Source of the DNA: Undaria pinnatifida
Taxonomy: Eukaryota > Sar > Phaeophyceae > Laminariales > Alariaceae
DNA: 64,000 nt
Reading direction: 5' to 3'
Assembly (NCBI GenBank): GCA_012845835.1
Contig: JABAKD010000002.1
Location: 24,842,518 to 24,906,517, forward strand
In this document: piece after piece, positions 12,001-23,100 of the stretch
Position numbering within the stretch: position 1 is the first letter of the stretch
How the letters are laid out: the number at the start of each line of letters is the position of its first letter
Notes under the pieces: model-generated
The model's input: the letters and a program-made list of their open reading frames with translations, nothing else
Database searches by the model: none
Told to the model about the DNA's origin: nothing
Program-made: the position numbers and the translations under genes

Positions 12001-14401
12001 GAACTTCCTATGTGCGGACACCTCCTGCAGAGGACCCCTCCTCGAAAGGTCCAAACAAGGCGCCAACGCCGGCGCCTTCTACCCGTGCAGCAACGGTCGC
12101 TACAGGGACCCGACTACGTGTCAACTCACGTTCAATATATTCTGTCACGACCCCAAGTACCTCCTAGTCTGCATCGTCTGCGGGTGCTCTGTGAACGATG
12201 CCTTCTCGCTCGGCCAAGAGACCGACGAGGTCGGCAGCAACGGTAACAAAAGTGAGTGTACTTCGTATGTGTGCTTGCTTCTTCTGCTGCCATAAAACAA
12301 AATCCTTCGTGGAGCCTGTTGCTGCTGCTACTGTGTGGTTTTGTTTGAACATGGTAAGGAGCAACTCGACCATGCAAAGGACGAAAAAACAACATACAGT
12401 AATAGCAGCAACAGGCTCCACAAAGGATTTCTACTATGGCAGCGGTGGAAGCAGGCAGACATATATCACTTTTTTTACCGTCGCTGTCGACCTCGTCGGT
12501 CTCTTCGCCGAGCGAGAAGGCACCATTCACAAAGCACCTGCAGATGATGCCGAGTAGGAGGTATTTGGGGTCGTAACGGAGGATAGTATACGCGAGTTCC
12601 TTTGCATGGTCTGAGTTGTTCCTTACGGCCTGCAGTGCTGTTTTACGGCTTCCTGCTGGACTTCAGCCGTGTAGAAGTTCATTGTTTCTTCGTGGTTCCG
12701 GTGTCCAGCGTTCGCGTCGCTCTCGGCCGCACCGCCAACATACGTTTGCTTTTCCGTTGCTTCGGGTACATCCCAGAATACAGGTTGCCGTTCCTTTGTT
12801 GTGTTGTGATCACAGTGTAATGCACTGTATTACTTGTTGTTTGTTCGCTGTTGGGTTGCTACCTTTCGCAGGCGTAAGCGTCCTCTTTGCGGCCACAGGT
12901 TCAATCCACAGATTCCTATGTTTTGGAGTACATTGTGCTAGCATTTGCATGATCCGAGTTGGTGGTAGAGGCTGCGTTGTTCTCCAGCTTCGTTTCGGTT
13001 TTCCGTGCATTGTGTCGTCCTTTGCGTGGTCGGAGTTGTCCCTTTTGTCCCTTGCAGCCTGCAGTGTTGTTTTACGACTTCGATTCGACTTGAACGCGTT
13101 TTTTTTTCTTGTATACAACCTGCGTATCGTACCAGTCACCTCGCCACCAGTATCGCCAACAATTACCTTTGTGTCACCGAAGGGGCGAGGTTTACACCAA
13201 GTCTCCGGTTGCAAATAGACAAAAACTGGTACACAAACGAAAGTGTATGGAGCTTGAGCTTTCTTTACCCGGATCTCCAGGAGGATCTAGATGAAAAAGA
13301 AAGTCATCGCCCGAGTACGAAAGCTCTCGTGACACCACGGGCTACGTCACCGTAATGCGCCTCGTCAACGATCGACAATTGTAGTCTTTCCATCCAGTGG
13401 TATTCTTTCGTCGTTCCATCCAATGTTGTTGTTGGCATTCAATCCCTCCAAAGCCATTGTTGCAATACACTACACATGCATCGAAATTCGTCCTACATAC
13501 GTCGTTCAATCGACCGACATTCTCTACCCCACCGTAATTGGTGAAAATCAACCAACTCCACTCTGAAACCCTTGACATTAAGAGTTCCCTTCGTCTTCCG
13601 ATCCTCTAACATTATGTGTGAACGCTCCCGTGCAAGCGGGGCAATTCGCCTTACTCTCAAAACAGTACACCTACAACTGTCCGCTCTACCGCTCGCCACC
13701 CGGCCCCTAGCGACCGCACGCCCGGACCGCACGCCCGTGCCACGCCCGCCCCACACATCAGCCTTCGGTGTCCCCGGCAACACAACGGCCGACGAGTCCC
13801 AATATCCTTTACGTAGACAAGTTATTCATTCAGGGCGCTACGCGGAGCATGGTGCATATCATCAGCGTTGGGGATCGTGTTGGGCCTCCAAATAAAGGCC
13901 ACTACGTTCCCTCTCTGGGCGAGGAACGCGCAGCCCAATAGAAGAAAAAAGGCGCGCGAAGCGCGCGCCATTTTTTGCCCTTGTATCAAGTGATTTAAGG
14001 CGTGCATCTATTTCCACGTTGGCGGGGAGATGAAATTGAAACTTGAATCTCGAATCGAATCTCGTGCGTCGCGATGGTACTTGTTATACTACTCCCCGCT
14101 CGTGCCGGCATACTTCCTTAACGTGTTTGTTTGCGTTCATGACAATGTGTGGTGTCCGTGTCGCCTGCGGAAGCTTGAGTGATGCGTGCGGTCGTGTCGA
14201 CTCGCCTCCTCGTACACCTTTTTTTTGGCGTTCTGATCCTTGCGTCGTGTGTGTGTCGTCTACAGGAGCTCGAGCAAGAAGCGGCGATCCCGCGGTGGCG
14301 ACGACGACTTGAAGGACAGGTCGGAGAGGCGCGAGCTCAAGGAGAAGAGACGGAAAGACCGAACCAGGTTAGATAAGATTATCATGAGACGACCCGGCCT
14401 T

Positions 14402-14443
<42 letters not shown>

Positions 14444-15368
14444 GACCGCCGCCGTTGTGACGCTTGCTTGTCTTTTTTTTGCGATTATGTGCAATTCGAA
14501 AAGGCCTTCCAAGTATGTATTATGTACGCACTAGGAAGGTTTTGGATGTCAACGGCTACGGCGTCAGCGGCTGTGGCATCGGTGGCTCTGGCTTCAGCGG
14601 CCTCGGACGTCAGCCGCTGTGATGTCAGCGGCAGTGTCACCAGCGGCTGCGGCATTAGCGGCTGCGGCATCAGCGGCTGTGGCATCAGCGGCTGCGGCAT
14701 CAGTGGCTGTGGCATCAGCGGCTGTGGCATCAGCGGCTGTGGCATCAGCGGCTGTGGCATCAGCGGCTGCGGCATCAGCGGCTGCGGCATCAGCGACTGC
14801 GGCATCACCGGCTGTGGCATCAGTGGCTGTCGAAGTGTCCACGGTGCAGCATTTGGAGTCTTTTTTATGGATCGGTCGTCTACGATTGGCGACAAAGTGT
14901 CGGCGGTCGTGAGCGAGGCATCCACTCTCCACACCTCATTAGGCGTTTTCCTTCAATACCCGGCGATCGCGGCATCTCGGATTTCGCGGCATCTTTTGCG
15001 GAAGACACCGGAACGATAAACTCTGTAACCTTACGTGCGCGGCCGTACCTTCGACCTTGCGCTACGTTATTCCCCCCCCCCAAGAATCCGTGCCACAACC
15101 TGAGTTCCCATCTAGTTTTTTCAGGGAAAGGACAGTTGCTGCTTGGTGGTTTGTTCGTGTGGCGGCGAAAAGTTGGTAGAAGAACCCAACCCAATCCAAC
15201 GCAATCGAATCTCAAAGCTTCCCCCCCCCCCTTTCGTTTTTTGTTTTTTTTCTGCCGCCCTTTGCTGTCGTGTGCCGTAGGGAAAAATCGCGTAAATCGT
15301 CCTCGAAGAAGTCGAAGAAGGACAAGCGAGAGAAGAAGAGCAAGAAAAGCAAGCACAGGAGCAAATAA
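6097..15368 (+). CDS. Arg/Lys/Ser/Asp-rich nuclear-type protein (RS-like), 5 exons
   Basis: Exons: 6097-6303, 9733-9810, 10293-10528, 14266-14367 and 15281-15368 (stop TAA). Each is bounded by AG and GT and joined in phase (0, 0, 2, 2), giving 711 bp and 236 residues. Exon 1 reads MTGIWTNTIGYDPYAAEGD and then an Ala/Glu-rich, probably helical stretch. Exon 2 is an acidic Ser/Asp block (DTDSESDSDD). Exon 3 is rich in RD, RG and SSSS. Exons 4 and 5 are basic (SSSKKRRSR, KSKKDKREKKSKKSK). Such charge-alternating RS/RD/KS proteins are usually nuclear and often bind the splicing machinery. No RRM, zinc finger or kinase domain is visible, so that role is inference. The first ATG is chosen as the earliest in the open exon; an upstream exon is possible. 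The minisatellite in the last intron is not coding. Confidence 0.8.
7195..7252 (+). repeat. short interspersed repeat, family 'TTAGTATAGGGAGAG'
   Basis: The segment ACTTGGAGTTAGTATAGGGA followed by a GGGGGCTCTAAA core and a C-run recurs at about 29410-29468 and 49469-49520 with moderate divergence. Three copies are seen in the window, all within introns. No termini or coding capacity are visible. Confidence 0.7.
8855..8920 (+). ncRNA. tRNA-like A/B-box segment (SINE head or tRNA relic)
   Basis: TGGTCTAGTGGATAGAGC at about 8866-8883 is a near-perfect pol III A box and D arm. About 25 bp downstream, CGTTCGATC resembles the B box and T loop. The would-be acceptor strands (TGACTGA and TACGTCA) pair at only five of seven positions, and the anticodon arm is too short, so this is not an intact tRNA. 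It is more likely the head of a SINE or a decayed tRNA copy. Confidence 0.35.
9840..9856. repeat. poly(C) tract in intron 2
   Basis: A C-run just after the exon-2 donor. Similar C-runs follow the shared 'GTCAATGGTCAAATGACTAA' segment at 10170-10225, 28448-28500 and 33290-33355. Confidence 0.8.
10168..10225 (+). repeat. short interspersed repeat ending in a C-run
   Basis: GGTCAATGGTCAAATGACTA, an AAGGCAAGTAACAAA-like segment and then a C-run. It recurs at 28446-28500 and 33290-33357 with the same order of parts. Three copies, same orientation. Confidence 0.75.
11882..12292 (+). CDS. hypothetical Cys-rich reading frame inside intron 3
   Basis: An open frame from ATG 11882 encodes a protein-like, non-repetitive sequence: an acidic/basic start (SDKELSALLDNLSLAKKA), then CADTSCRGP, PCSNGRYRDP, a FNIFCHDPKYLL segment and CIVCGC. 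At 12252 a strong donor (AAAAGTGAGTGT) follows the codon for Lys, so 11882-12251 looks like one exon of a gene rather than a complete gene. Codon pattern and Cys spacing suggest real coding ancestry, but no family is recognised. Its last ~100 bp also exist as an inverted copy immediately downstream. It could be a nested gene, a captured fragment or a pseudogene. Confidence 0.3.
12145..12577. repeat. long inverted repeat (hairpin), arms ~200 bp
   Basis: The left arm (12145-12350) and right arm (about 12357-12577) are imperfect reverse complements. Shared landmarks include CTTCTCGCTCGG, AGAGACCGACGAGGTCG and GGAGCCTGTTGCTGCT, each found reversed in the second arm. The loop region itself contains CATGG/CCATG. 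A transcript of the host intron would fold into a long dsRNA-like hairpin. Confidence 0.9.
14402..14443 (+). repeat. (TTG)n microsatellite, about 14 copies
   Basis: Uninterrupted TTG triplets in the last intron of the RS-like gene. Confidence 0.95.
14545..14832 (+). repeat. 15-bp minisatellite GGCATCAGCGGCTGY
   Basis: About 18 head-to-tail copies of GGCATCAGCGGCTGY. The first few are degenerate and the middle ones nearly perfect. The 15-bp period keeps frames open on both strands (GCGIS on plus, MPQPL on minus), which explains the long spurious frames here. It lies wholly within an intron. Confidence 0.95.
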
Positions 15369-16614
15369 ACCGTTCTTCGATCCAGCTGGACCGCCGTGTG
15401 GCCGCCCCGCGTGTATAGAAGCGCAATAAGCGATTGGCATGGTATCCCCCTCCCCCTGTGTTAGGCCACTTGCGAGGTTTTCTGCAGACCCGAAAGGTGT
15501 GCAGACGACCGCTTTATTTTGGCCTCAGGGTATGCTCGACTTTCTGCACCTGTATGTAGTGGTTGGGGCTGGAGGGAAGAGTGTATTTTCATGAGGAGGG
15601 TGTGTAGCGTGACAGCTGTGTATCTAACGCTCGCTGTATGTTTCAGGTACCGATTGGGATGGAAATATAGAGATCGTTGGGGTATTAATATAACTTCCAA
15701 ACGACTCTTACATTTCCATCCAGCGTGGTACGGGGAATGGTGTAGTGTTGTGGCGGGTAGGGGAATGCTATGCGCTGTCGACAGGGTATGCCTCTCCCCG
15801 CTTCTACCCGGCGGCTTGGACGTTATGAACGGGGCGTTTCGGCGACGATGTTTGGACCACGCTTCCGCTGTCCCCTCGATCGGAGTACAGCAGCGATTTT
15901 TCTGGCCTCAAATCGTGCTGTAGGAGGTTTGCCGGATCACATCTCCTTTACTTCTGCGTCCCCGTTTTTGTTTTTGGGACAAGACTCTTGGAACTAAAGT
16001 GCGATATTTTTCGGATTTGACAAAAGAAGTTGTGTCCTATTTTCTTTTTTGCAGAGGGGCTGCGGTTGGTGTCTGCGCGATTAGGTAAGCTACACGGTCG
16101 CTGGTTGGGGTGGGGGTGTTGTCGTTTGCGCTGCAGGCTGGGGCGCTAGCTTAGGCTCGGGCTCGTTCTTGCCCTCGATGATCTGGGACAGCAACGTGCC
16201 AGTCTAACGTGGTGGCCGGTATAATGTGATATACCGAGTCTTTTTTTTGCGATGAGCGAGGGATAACTGTTATTCGAGCTCCATGCTCGTGTACACGCCG
16301 ATATCTGGCACCAAGGTGCAGAGAATAGTACCTATTTCAACCCTTTTGCTGCTGTGCCAAAATGGCCCGCGATGCTAATTCCAAGTGTTTTAGTCCCCAA
16401 ACGTGGGTGCAGGCAGCTGTTGAAGGGTTTCACCAACAAACTTCGTTTTTATCACCACATCGAGTATGACCGCTACTATTCGTACTTGTTTACGTGCACG
16501 TACAGCGTGAGCGGGACCATACCGAGGCAGTGTTATAGCCAGTCCGTTGCATTTTTTTTTTTTTCTAGATTTCACGCGCAGGTTCGTGTCCTGCAGACGA
16601 CGCCATTTGTTAGG

Positions 16615-16690
16615 AACGGGCATTAGTCCGTTTTGACCGCTGGGAAAAAGGTTAACCGATTGTACCTACCCAAAACCAAGCCTTACAACA
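16615..16690 (+). repeat. interspersed repeat, 'TTAGTCCGTTTTGACC' family
   Basis: Order of parts: ATTAGTCCGTTTTGACCGCT, AAAAAGGTTAACC, TACCTACCCAAAACCAAGCC, TTACAAC. The same order is seen at 42350-42420 (plus) and, reversed, at 24775-24865 and 26785-26880. Four copies, two in each orientation. Confidence 0.8.
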
Positions 16691-17217
16691 GCAGCCTGAT
16701 CCAACCTGCCCTTATGAAGAGCGGAAAGAACGTTGACGCGTGCTATGTACAATAGAGGAGAGCTAGCACTTTTGGCGCCACAACATTTTTCCGAACGATG
16801 GGTGGGGCTAAAAAATAAAATGAAAAACTACCTAACCGGTTGTTCCTGACTGGAGGAGCTCAAACCAATCAGAAGAGGCCAAAAAAAAACTAACCCAAAC
16901 AGAGCAAAACCCCTACCCCGTGGGAGGGCTGCTTTACGTTGTCGTTCGTTTGTATACCTAGGCCATCTGGGGTTTTCGTTCATCGGTTTTCATGTTTCAA
17001 ATTTTATTCCGTGATGGTACCAGCTTTCTTGGGTGAGGTAGGAGTTTTCGCAGACTTCCTGAGGGGAGGCGCGCTACGATACGTACGTAAAGACGTACGT
17101 AGCACTTTTTTTTGGTTGGCCATTTGTATTTTATTTTTCATTTATTTTCTGAAATGACGGCGCCGGGCGGCCTTGACCTCAAATCGTTGGAATTTCGTTG
17201 TTTTTTCGTTTTTTTTT

Positions 17218-17775
17218 TTGACCCGTGCTACGATGATAGAAGTATGTGGCACTTTTCGTCTGAAAAGCTTTCTGAAGACTCTGATTACACGATATAGCCC
17301 CCCCCAAAAAAACCAGCGATTTTCTTTCAACGAACGTTTCATGGCTGCTCGACACAAGGAAGAAGGAGGATGCAACTGAAAACAAAAGTATCCAAATATT
17401 TTGTTGTGTACGAACAAACGCCTATCGATCGATGACGTCGGGGTGTCGAGGGACGCGGTATTTCAGGAGATACGATCCGGAGCTGGTTTTGAAACCCGCC
17501 GATTTCGTTATTAGCAAGGAAAAGTTGGGGGGGCTACTACCACCATAGAACGACTCTTAATGACGGACGGAGCTCCTTAACCCAAAATCGTCGGGAATAG
17601 GTAAAAACGAATTTTGCACACCTGATTTCTCGTTGTTGTGTACCTACTAGGCCATACTATGGGATTTTGCATCCGGTCTTTTTTTGGGCAGTTTTATTTT
17701 TCTCAAAATCAGTTTTTTGGGAGAGGTCGTTCAGCTCCCACGTTTTGAGGAGTAGTGTTTAGAAAAATAGCCGTA
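17218..17775 (-). repeat. older repeat split by a nested MITE
   Basis: Left part 17218-17281 (CGTGCTACGATGATAG to TTTCTGAAGACTC) and right part 17556-17775 (GGAGCTCCTTAACCC to GGGAGAGGTCGTTCAGCTCC) are contiguous in the uninterrupted copy at 35163-35385. The intervening 17282-17555 is a MITE. Partial copies of the same older repeat lie reversed near 18300-18350 and 44225-44312. Confidence 0.8.
17282..17555 (-). mobile_element. ~250-bp MITE, copy A
   Basis: The element has inverted termini of the form GTCGTTCTACGGTAGCCCCC at one end and, reversed, GATTCTACGATAGCCCCCC at the other, with no coding capacity. The interior landmarks AACGAACGTTTCATGGCTGC and TTTTGAAACC are shared with copies at 30728, 33659 and 41856. 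Copy A is in the opposite orientation to the other three. Confidence 0.88.
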
Positions 17776-18400
17776 AATAAACGTCTATCGTACACAGCCC
17801 GTGTTTTTCTCAAGCACCTATTATAACGTGGGATTGTGTTCATGGGGTCGAACTTTTCACTTTTTTTTTTTCTTCAAAAAAAAAACAGTTTTTCTTTTCT
17901 TTTTTTACAAGAGAAATTTATGAGGAATAGAGCTCTGCCGCATCGTCATGTATGTATGTGTGTGATTATATTATAGGCCTTAGTGAATGAGCCCCGTTGG
18001 AACTTTGCGCACGCACTTTTTCTTCTTCTGGAAACGATCTACTTGGGCTTAGTGTGTTTCCCCAGCAGTGAAAAGCAAAACGCCGCGTCCTTGCGACCAA
18101 CACAAACAATCACACGCGCACGCTCACAATAGGGGTGAAGTTTTTTTTTTTTCCTGCTGAGGCTCCCGACTTCTGGAACGTTGAACTCCTCCCAAACACC
18201 GCTTTTACGTGACAGGGAGAGATTTATGAAATTGCTATTAATGCGTGTCCGATGAACGATCCCTTCCCGTCGCCTACCAGGCAGGCAATCAAAACGAAAG
18301 TTGTTGCCCCCCCCAAAATTGCGAAATTCCGACGATTTTTGGTTAAGGAGTCCCGTCATTCCCGTCATTCTGAAAACGTTTTTTCCATCCAAAAAGTGAT

Positions 18401-19166
18401 GCAGGCTGGTTCACGTCAAAAAAACTGAAGTTATTCCCCGCCGAATGTCCACGCCGTTTTTTCGATTCAGACCGTGAAAGTCTGCACACGTAATCTGTGT
18501 GCCATTGCGAAGACCCCACCTCACGGGTGTGTGTGTTATTCTTTTGTCTGATTCTTCGCCAGTGAAGTTTTTTTTTGAAAATGTGGCCCACCTTAGACCA
18601 AACTTTTCGGCGAAAAAAAAAAGAACCCCCCCCCGGAGGTCAGGCCTCGGGATGGGCATGTAGAACACGTATGCAATTTTTCAGGGTTATCTCTCAAAAA
18701 CGGCGTGGACGTTTGGACTTTTTTGCGCGTAAAAATGAGTCAGAAACGTTATTTCCTGCAAATTGCTTGGTTTTCGCGTAGAATACAGTTTTTTCGCCAG
18801 ATAGATTCTGCTTGATGTTGAACACAGGCGGATCAGATCTTCGATTTTTTGCGCGAAAATTCTACAGGCATGCCTTGGAGTTCCTTCAACCGGTTCGTGC
18901 CAAATGCTGGCGCAATCATTTTTCTCGCCTCCGCTTGGAAAACGCCTGTATATTATTGAAGAATATGAAGGCCTGTCATTGGTCGACAGGAGTTTTGCAC
19001 CTAGAGACAGCCCGAGGCCGTTGAAAAAAAAAACTGGACATGTCACCCTCTTCCACTAGACACGGGGGATATGAATTTGTGATACCAAATACTCACCCTT
19101 TGGCTGGATATTGCGAGCGGCATTCGCCGGGGAGAGAGTTTGGGTTTTGTTACGTGAACTAGCCCG
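18401..19166 (+). mobile_element. ~0.77-kb non-autonomous inverted-repeat element, copy 1
   Basis: Left terminus GCAGGCTGGTTCACGTCAAA; the right terminus, read reversed, is CGGGCTAGTTCACGTAACAA. It is homologous along its length to 56500-57230 in inverse orientation (shared blocks include AACGGCGTGGACGTTTGGAC-like and ATGTCACCCTCTTCC segments). No transposase frame is present. Probably a defective DNA transposon. Confidence 0.88.
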
Positions 19167-20126
19167 TAATTCCATCATAGCGCGCCTTCGTATGCCGTTT
19201 AATGGGTGGGTCCGTCTGGCCATGAAGCCATCGTGCTGCATCCTCTGGACCAACCGAAAAGTTTGCGTCGTTGTAGACGCTCACAGCTCTTTTACGCCTG
19301 CTTGCCAGCGGGATAGACTAAGATACTGTAAGGGTACCTAGAGCGTGTGATTGAGAGAGCGGGAAGTTACTGCAGTCTATGCGACATGAAAAAAATATAC
19401 CAGGGTATATCGAGAAGAGAAAACAAAAATCAGGTAGTTAAGATGGCTGCGACTGATGCCTGTTGGTTCATCAAAAACCTTCCGAAAGCGAAAAATAAAA
19501 AAAAGCCAACTCTGCCGGTACACCGGGGGAGATAAATTTTGAACAGTCCAGAGACTCCGTTTGTCGTTCCCCCGCTCGGAGGCATTCTCCTCGTCAACCC
19601 CGTGCCGAAGGCGACGCGAAGAACGCCTCCTTTCTACTCTCCCGCCACTTTTAGGGGGCAATGCTAATAACGTGGGTTGGACCATTCATCGCCCCTGCTT
19701 ATTGCTGCGCATTATTGCCTTGCGATCGTTGCCTAGGAAAGGTCGATACCTCGAAAGTAATCCTGGGCTTCTAGAGGTTTTTGAACGCGATACCAAAACG
19801 TATCTCAGCCAACCAATCCTGTGGCGCAGGACATCATTGATTTTGCTTTTTTTAAGACGCAGCTTCATCGCCAGCGAAGTTGTCATCATGATGAAAATCT
19901 TAAAAACGGCACACCTCTCGCCACCGGAACGATCGCGATGACGATGAACTCTGGCCAGCGGTGACGATCGCATCCATAAATGACACATTGCACCCCCGCA
20001 CCAGACCGAAACATATACGGCGAGACCGTCCCCCCCCCAACCCCACCCCACGCCGCCCCCGACTTTTCCTTGGCCGCGCGTGGAAATCCCCGAAGAAAAT
20101 GGCTCGACCATCCTCGACGGATGCGG

Positions 20127-23100
20127 CTAACCAGCGAAGCCCGTGCCCGATGTGGGCGTGAGCTCTTGCATCAGCTTGGCGCCCGCCTCGCCGCTGATTA
20201 GCTTGCGGCCTTTGGAAGCCATCAGCTTCATCACCTGCACGGTGGCAGCGCGGCGCAAGGAAAGGTGAAGGCCATGTGCTATTAGTGGGCGGGAGAGTGG
20301 TGCATGAGTGTAAGAAGACGTTCTGAAGTTACTCGGTGGGGGTCCATCCGCGTTAGTTCAGCACTTACTGATATGGACTTTAGGCAGAAGCTTGCGTCTA
20401 TGCCTCTGTCTTAAGTTATTGAGTGGAGACACAGAGTATTCCCCGCTGGTCTGCCTATTGAGCAGGTCCTCGGTGAGTACTCACTTTCTTAGCCGTAGTA
20501 GAGAAGCAGCTTTATTATGTGCACAGAGCCCCGCATAGCAACTGAGAGCCGAAGCGCATTCCTCTGTCGGAATTCCTGACTACCCCGAGTAGACAACGCC
20601 AACGTATATTACGAAAACGGCTAATTACCTATCTAATCAGATAGTTGTGGACCTTTCAAGGCCGTACCTTAACACTAGCCCACCCTGATGAGCCGCATAT
20701 GCAGAAATATGGGAGATTCGGGGAAACTCTGGTTCTACGATCTAGACCATGAGTCGAAGATGCGGCTCCTCAAAACCCACTCCCACACCTCTAATGGCCT
20801 GGCTATGGAGCCAAGAAAACGCGAAGAAAAGCAGTTGAAGGAAACGTAGACCCTACAACATGGAAAACCACCCATCAAAAACCTGTCGCGTACCGCCGGT
20901 GTGGCGGGGGGGGGGGACAGAAAACACTCTACGGCAAACAAACCCCAGAAAAGTCACTATGGCAAGGCAAACCTTTGTCCAAAGGAAGGGGAACACAGGC
21001 GCTAATACACGGGAGGAGTCATGCCAAAACCTCCCGCGGACCATTGGCATGGCGGGGGTTAGATGAGGAACCAATCTGAACATAAACGTAAGGAACGTTG
21101 GTGTATTGATGTGATTAGCCAAACGATCCTTGCATTTCTCTTCCACTGGGCGTGGTTGATACACACGCCTGTTCCGTACGCATCGCACGGTGCAAGCATT
21201 ACACCCCCACGGCAGGACCCTACCAACACACGGTGCAGCTTTTTCATCCTCACGCCAGACCACCGACACACGCGCGGGTAAAGTACTATTACGGAGATCC
21301 ATTTGGTAACAGAATGAAATCACACACAAACAAGGAAAGCATCGCCACATGTCAGACGAGCTCTCCTGCGCTACGAGTATGTTTGATTGGGGCTCTCTGT
21401 ATACCTGGAAGACCAGCCAGCAAATAAGCTTGAGTCAAACGGCTATTAAACTAAGGGGGGTGCTTTTTTTTCCCCTATTGTTGCTTGATAATTCATCCTG
21501 CTAACACCAGATCTCCGTCATAAGCAGCAAACCTTAGCGTTTTGCGCCGCTTTTACCTCTAGACGTTTCCACTCCAGCTCGAACCGCCTCTTCTCAGCGA
21601 GGCCCTCCACGGCCTTCATCTCCGCTTCCGCCTCGGCAACCATCCCCTTAGCTTTGTTGGAAGCGCTAACGAGGGCCGCCTGCGACTTGAGGATGGCTAC
21701 TTCGGCTTCCTTCTCCGCCCGGCTCCTGCCGTCATCGCCGAGGAAAACGCGTGGACAAGCGACGCCAACCGCGGCGCACGCACGCCGCAAAAATCATGGC
21801 TTGCGTTGTGTTTTTACGTGTTGCAGCTCGTTAAAATATTGTCCGTTTGCGCCTCTTTTTACGCCAAAAGGTATAGTCTTGTTTTGTATTTTACGATTCA
21901 GTTAACACGTTTAAAACTGACTCGGGCGCGGGGGGGGGGGAGAACGCGGAAAATCCAGATGGAGCGCTTTTTGAGCAGTACCAAAAGGGGTAAATTTCCC
22001 CCACAGTAGTTGTGTGCTTCAAGGTCAGCCGTCCGTTGCGTTTTGGTGTGTCGGCGATTGCTGATGTGATACCGCTGCTTTGGGCTTGGAGTTGGGTTCC
22101 TGAACATCTCGTTTGTCGGTTTTTGGCTACGGAAGACCTAGGAGGTGCATGACCCTGAATATTTACCGGGCCTATCACGGGTCAGAACCCGACCCGTGGG
22201 TTGGGTCAGGTCAGGAGGTTTTGAAAAACTCGCGGGTCAAGTCGGGTCGGGCCAGGAGATGTTCAAAATTTCACGGGTCGGGTGGTGTCGGGTCGGGAGA
22301 TTTTCAAATATCACGGGCCCGGTTCGGGTCACCCTCTGACACAATCCGACTCGTGAGCAGCAAACCGACCGGTGAACAGCCCTGGAAAATTACGGTTTTT
22401 GATCACTTCTGATTTTTTGGGGTGATCTGTTTTCGATATGCCTTTTCTCCACCCCTAATTAACTTGGTTTCGACGAGCCTCATTCGTTTATTCTCCCTCA
22501 ATAAAAGGAGACCACAAGGAAAAAAAAATGAAACGTGTTGCGAAACAAGTAAGAGCGCGATTGAGGTTGGCGCATGTTCAGTAGACGTAGGGAAACTACA
22601 GCTACCGCTCGTGAATCATGACTGCTGTGTCTACGGTGCCGATAAGTTTTTCTCTGCTCCTTCGGCAGTGACCATGACCTGGGTTTCCGTATCGGATTGC
22701 TTATCGGATGCCTGGAATCCAATTTTCAGGCGCTGGTTGTTATATCGGACCCGGCGATCATTCCGATTTAAGAATCTAAAAATGGGATCCGTTGTAGTAG
22801 CTCACAGTCACACATTGCCCCTTTTGCCGAATCAACAGCTCACTCCCCGCGAGTACAAACCGATCAACGTTACACAGCACCACACGTGCAGACTACTGTG
22901 TATACGTGCACGCTCCCTCGCCGGTTCCGCAAGGTGAAGTACTCTTTGACAATCAGCCCCCCCCCACACCTAAATAAATCAGTCGGGAGCTTTGCTTCGT
23001 GGTGATATAGGCCTGTTGGACACAAAACCCACCATGATTTCACCCGCGAGGTTCGAGTTCTGCCGTCGACGCCATTTTGCTAAATGATTACTGCAGGGTA

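Larger units (their letters stand above)
10529..14265 (+). other. intron 3 of the RS-like gene (3.7 kb)
   Basis: Donor GTGAGTC at 10529 and acceptor CGTCTACAG ending at 14265. It holds an exon-like Cys-rich frame at 11882-12251 and a long inverted repeat at 12145-12577, described separately. The rest (12600-14265) shows nothing supportable. Confidence 0.6.
14368..15280 (+). other. last intron of the RS-like gene
   Basis: Donor GTTAGATAAG at 14368 and acceptor GTGCCGTAG ending at 15280. It contains the (GTT)n tract and the 15-bp minisatellite listed below. Confidence 0.7.
15369..20126. other. intergenic region between the convergent RS-like and SPFH genes
   Basis: The flanking genes end toward each other (stop codons at 15368 and 20127). 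Content: one copy of the 'TTAGTCCGTTTTGACC' repeat (16615-16690), a nested MITE (17218-17775), an inverted-repeat element (18401-19166), and otherwise unremarkable AT-richer DNA. No further exons were found. Confidence 0.7.

Noticed and set aside
12616..13218. 200-codon Cys/Phe/Val-rich plus frame
   Set aside because: Inside intron 3, of low-complexity hydrophobic composition, with no splice support.
14240..15019. 259-codon frame with GCGIS repeats
   Set aside because: It begins in a real exon but in the wrong frame and runs through the intronic minisatellite.
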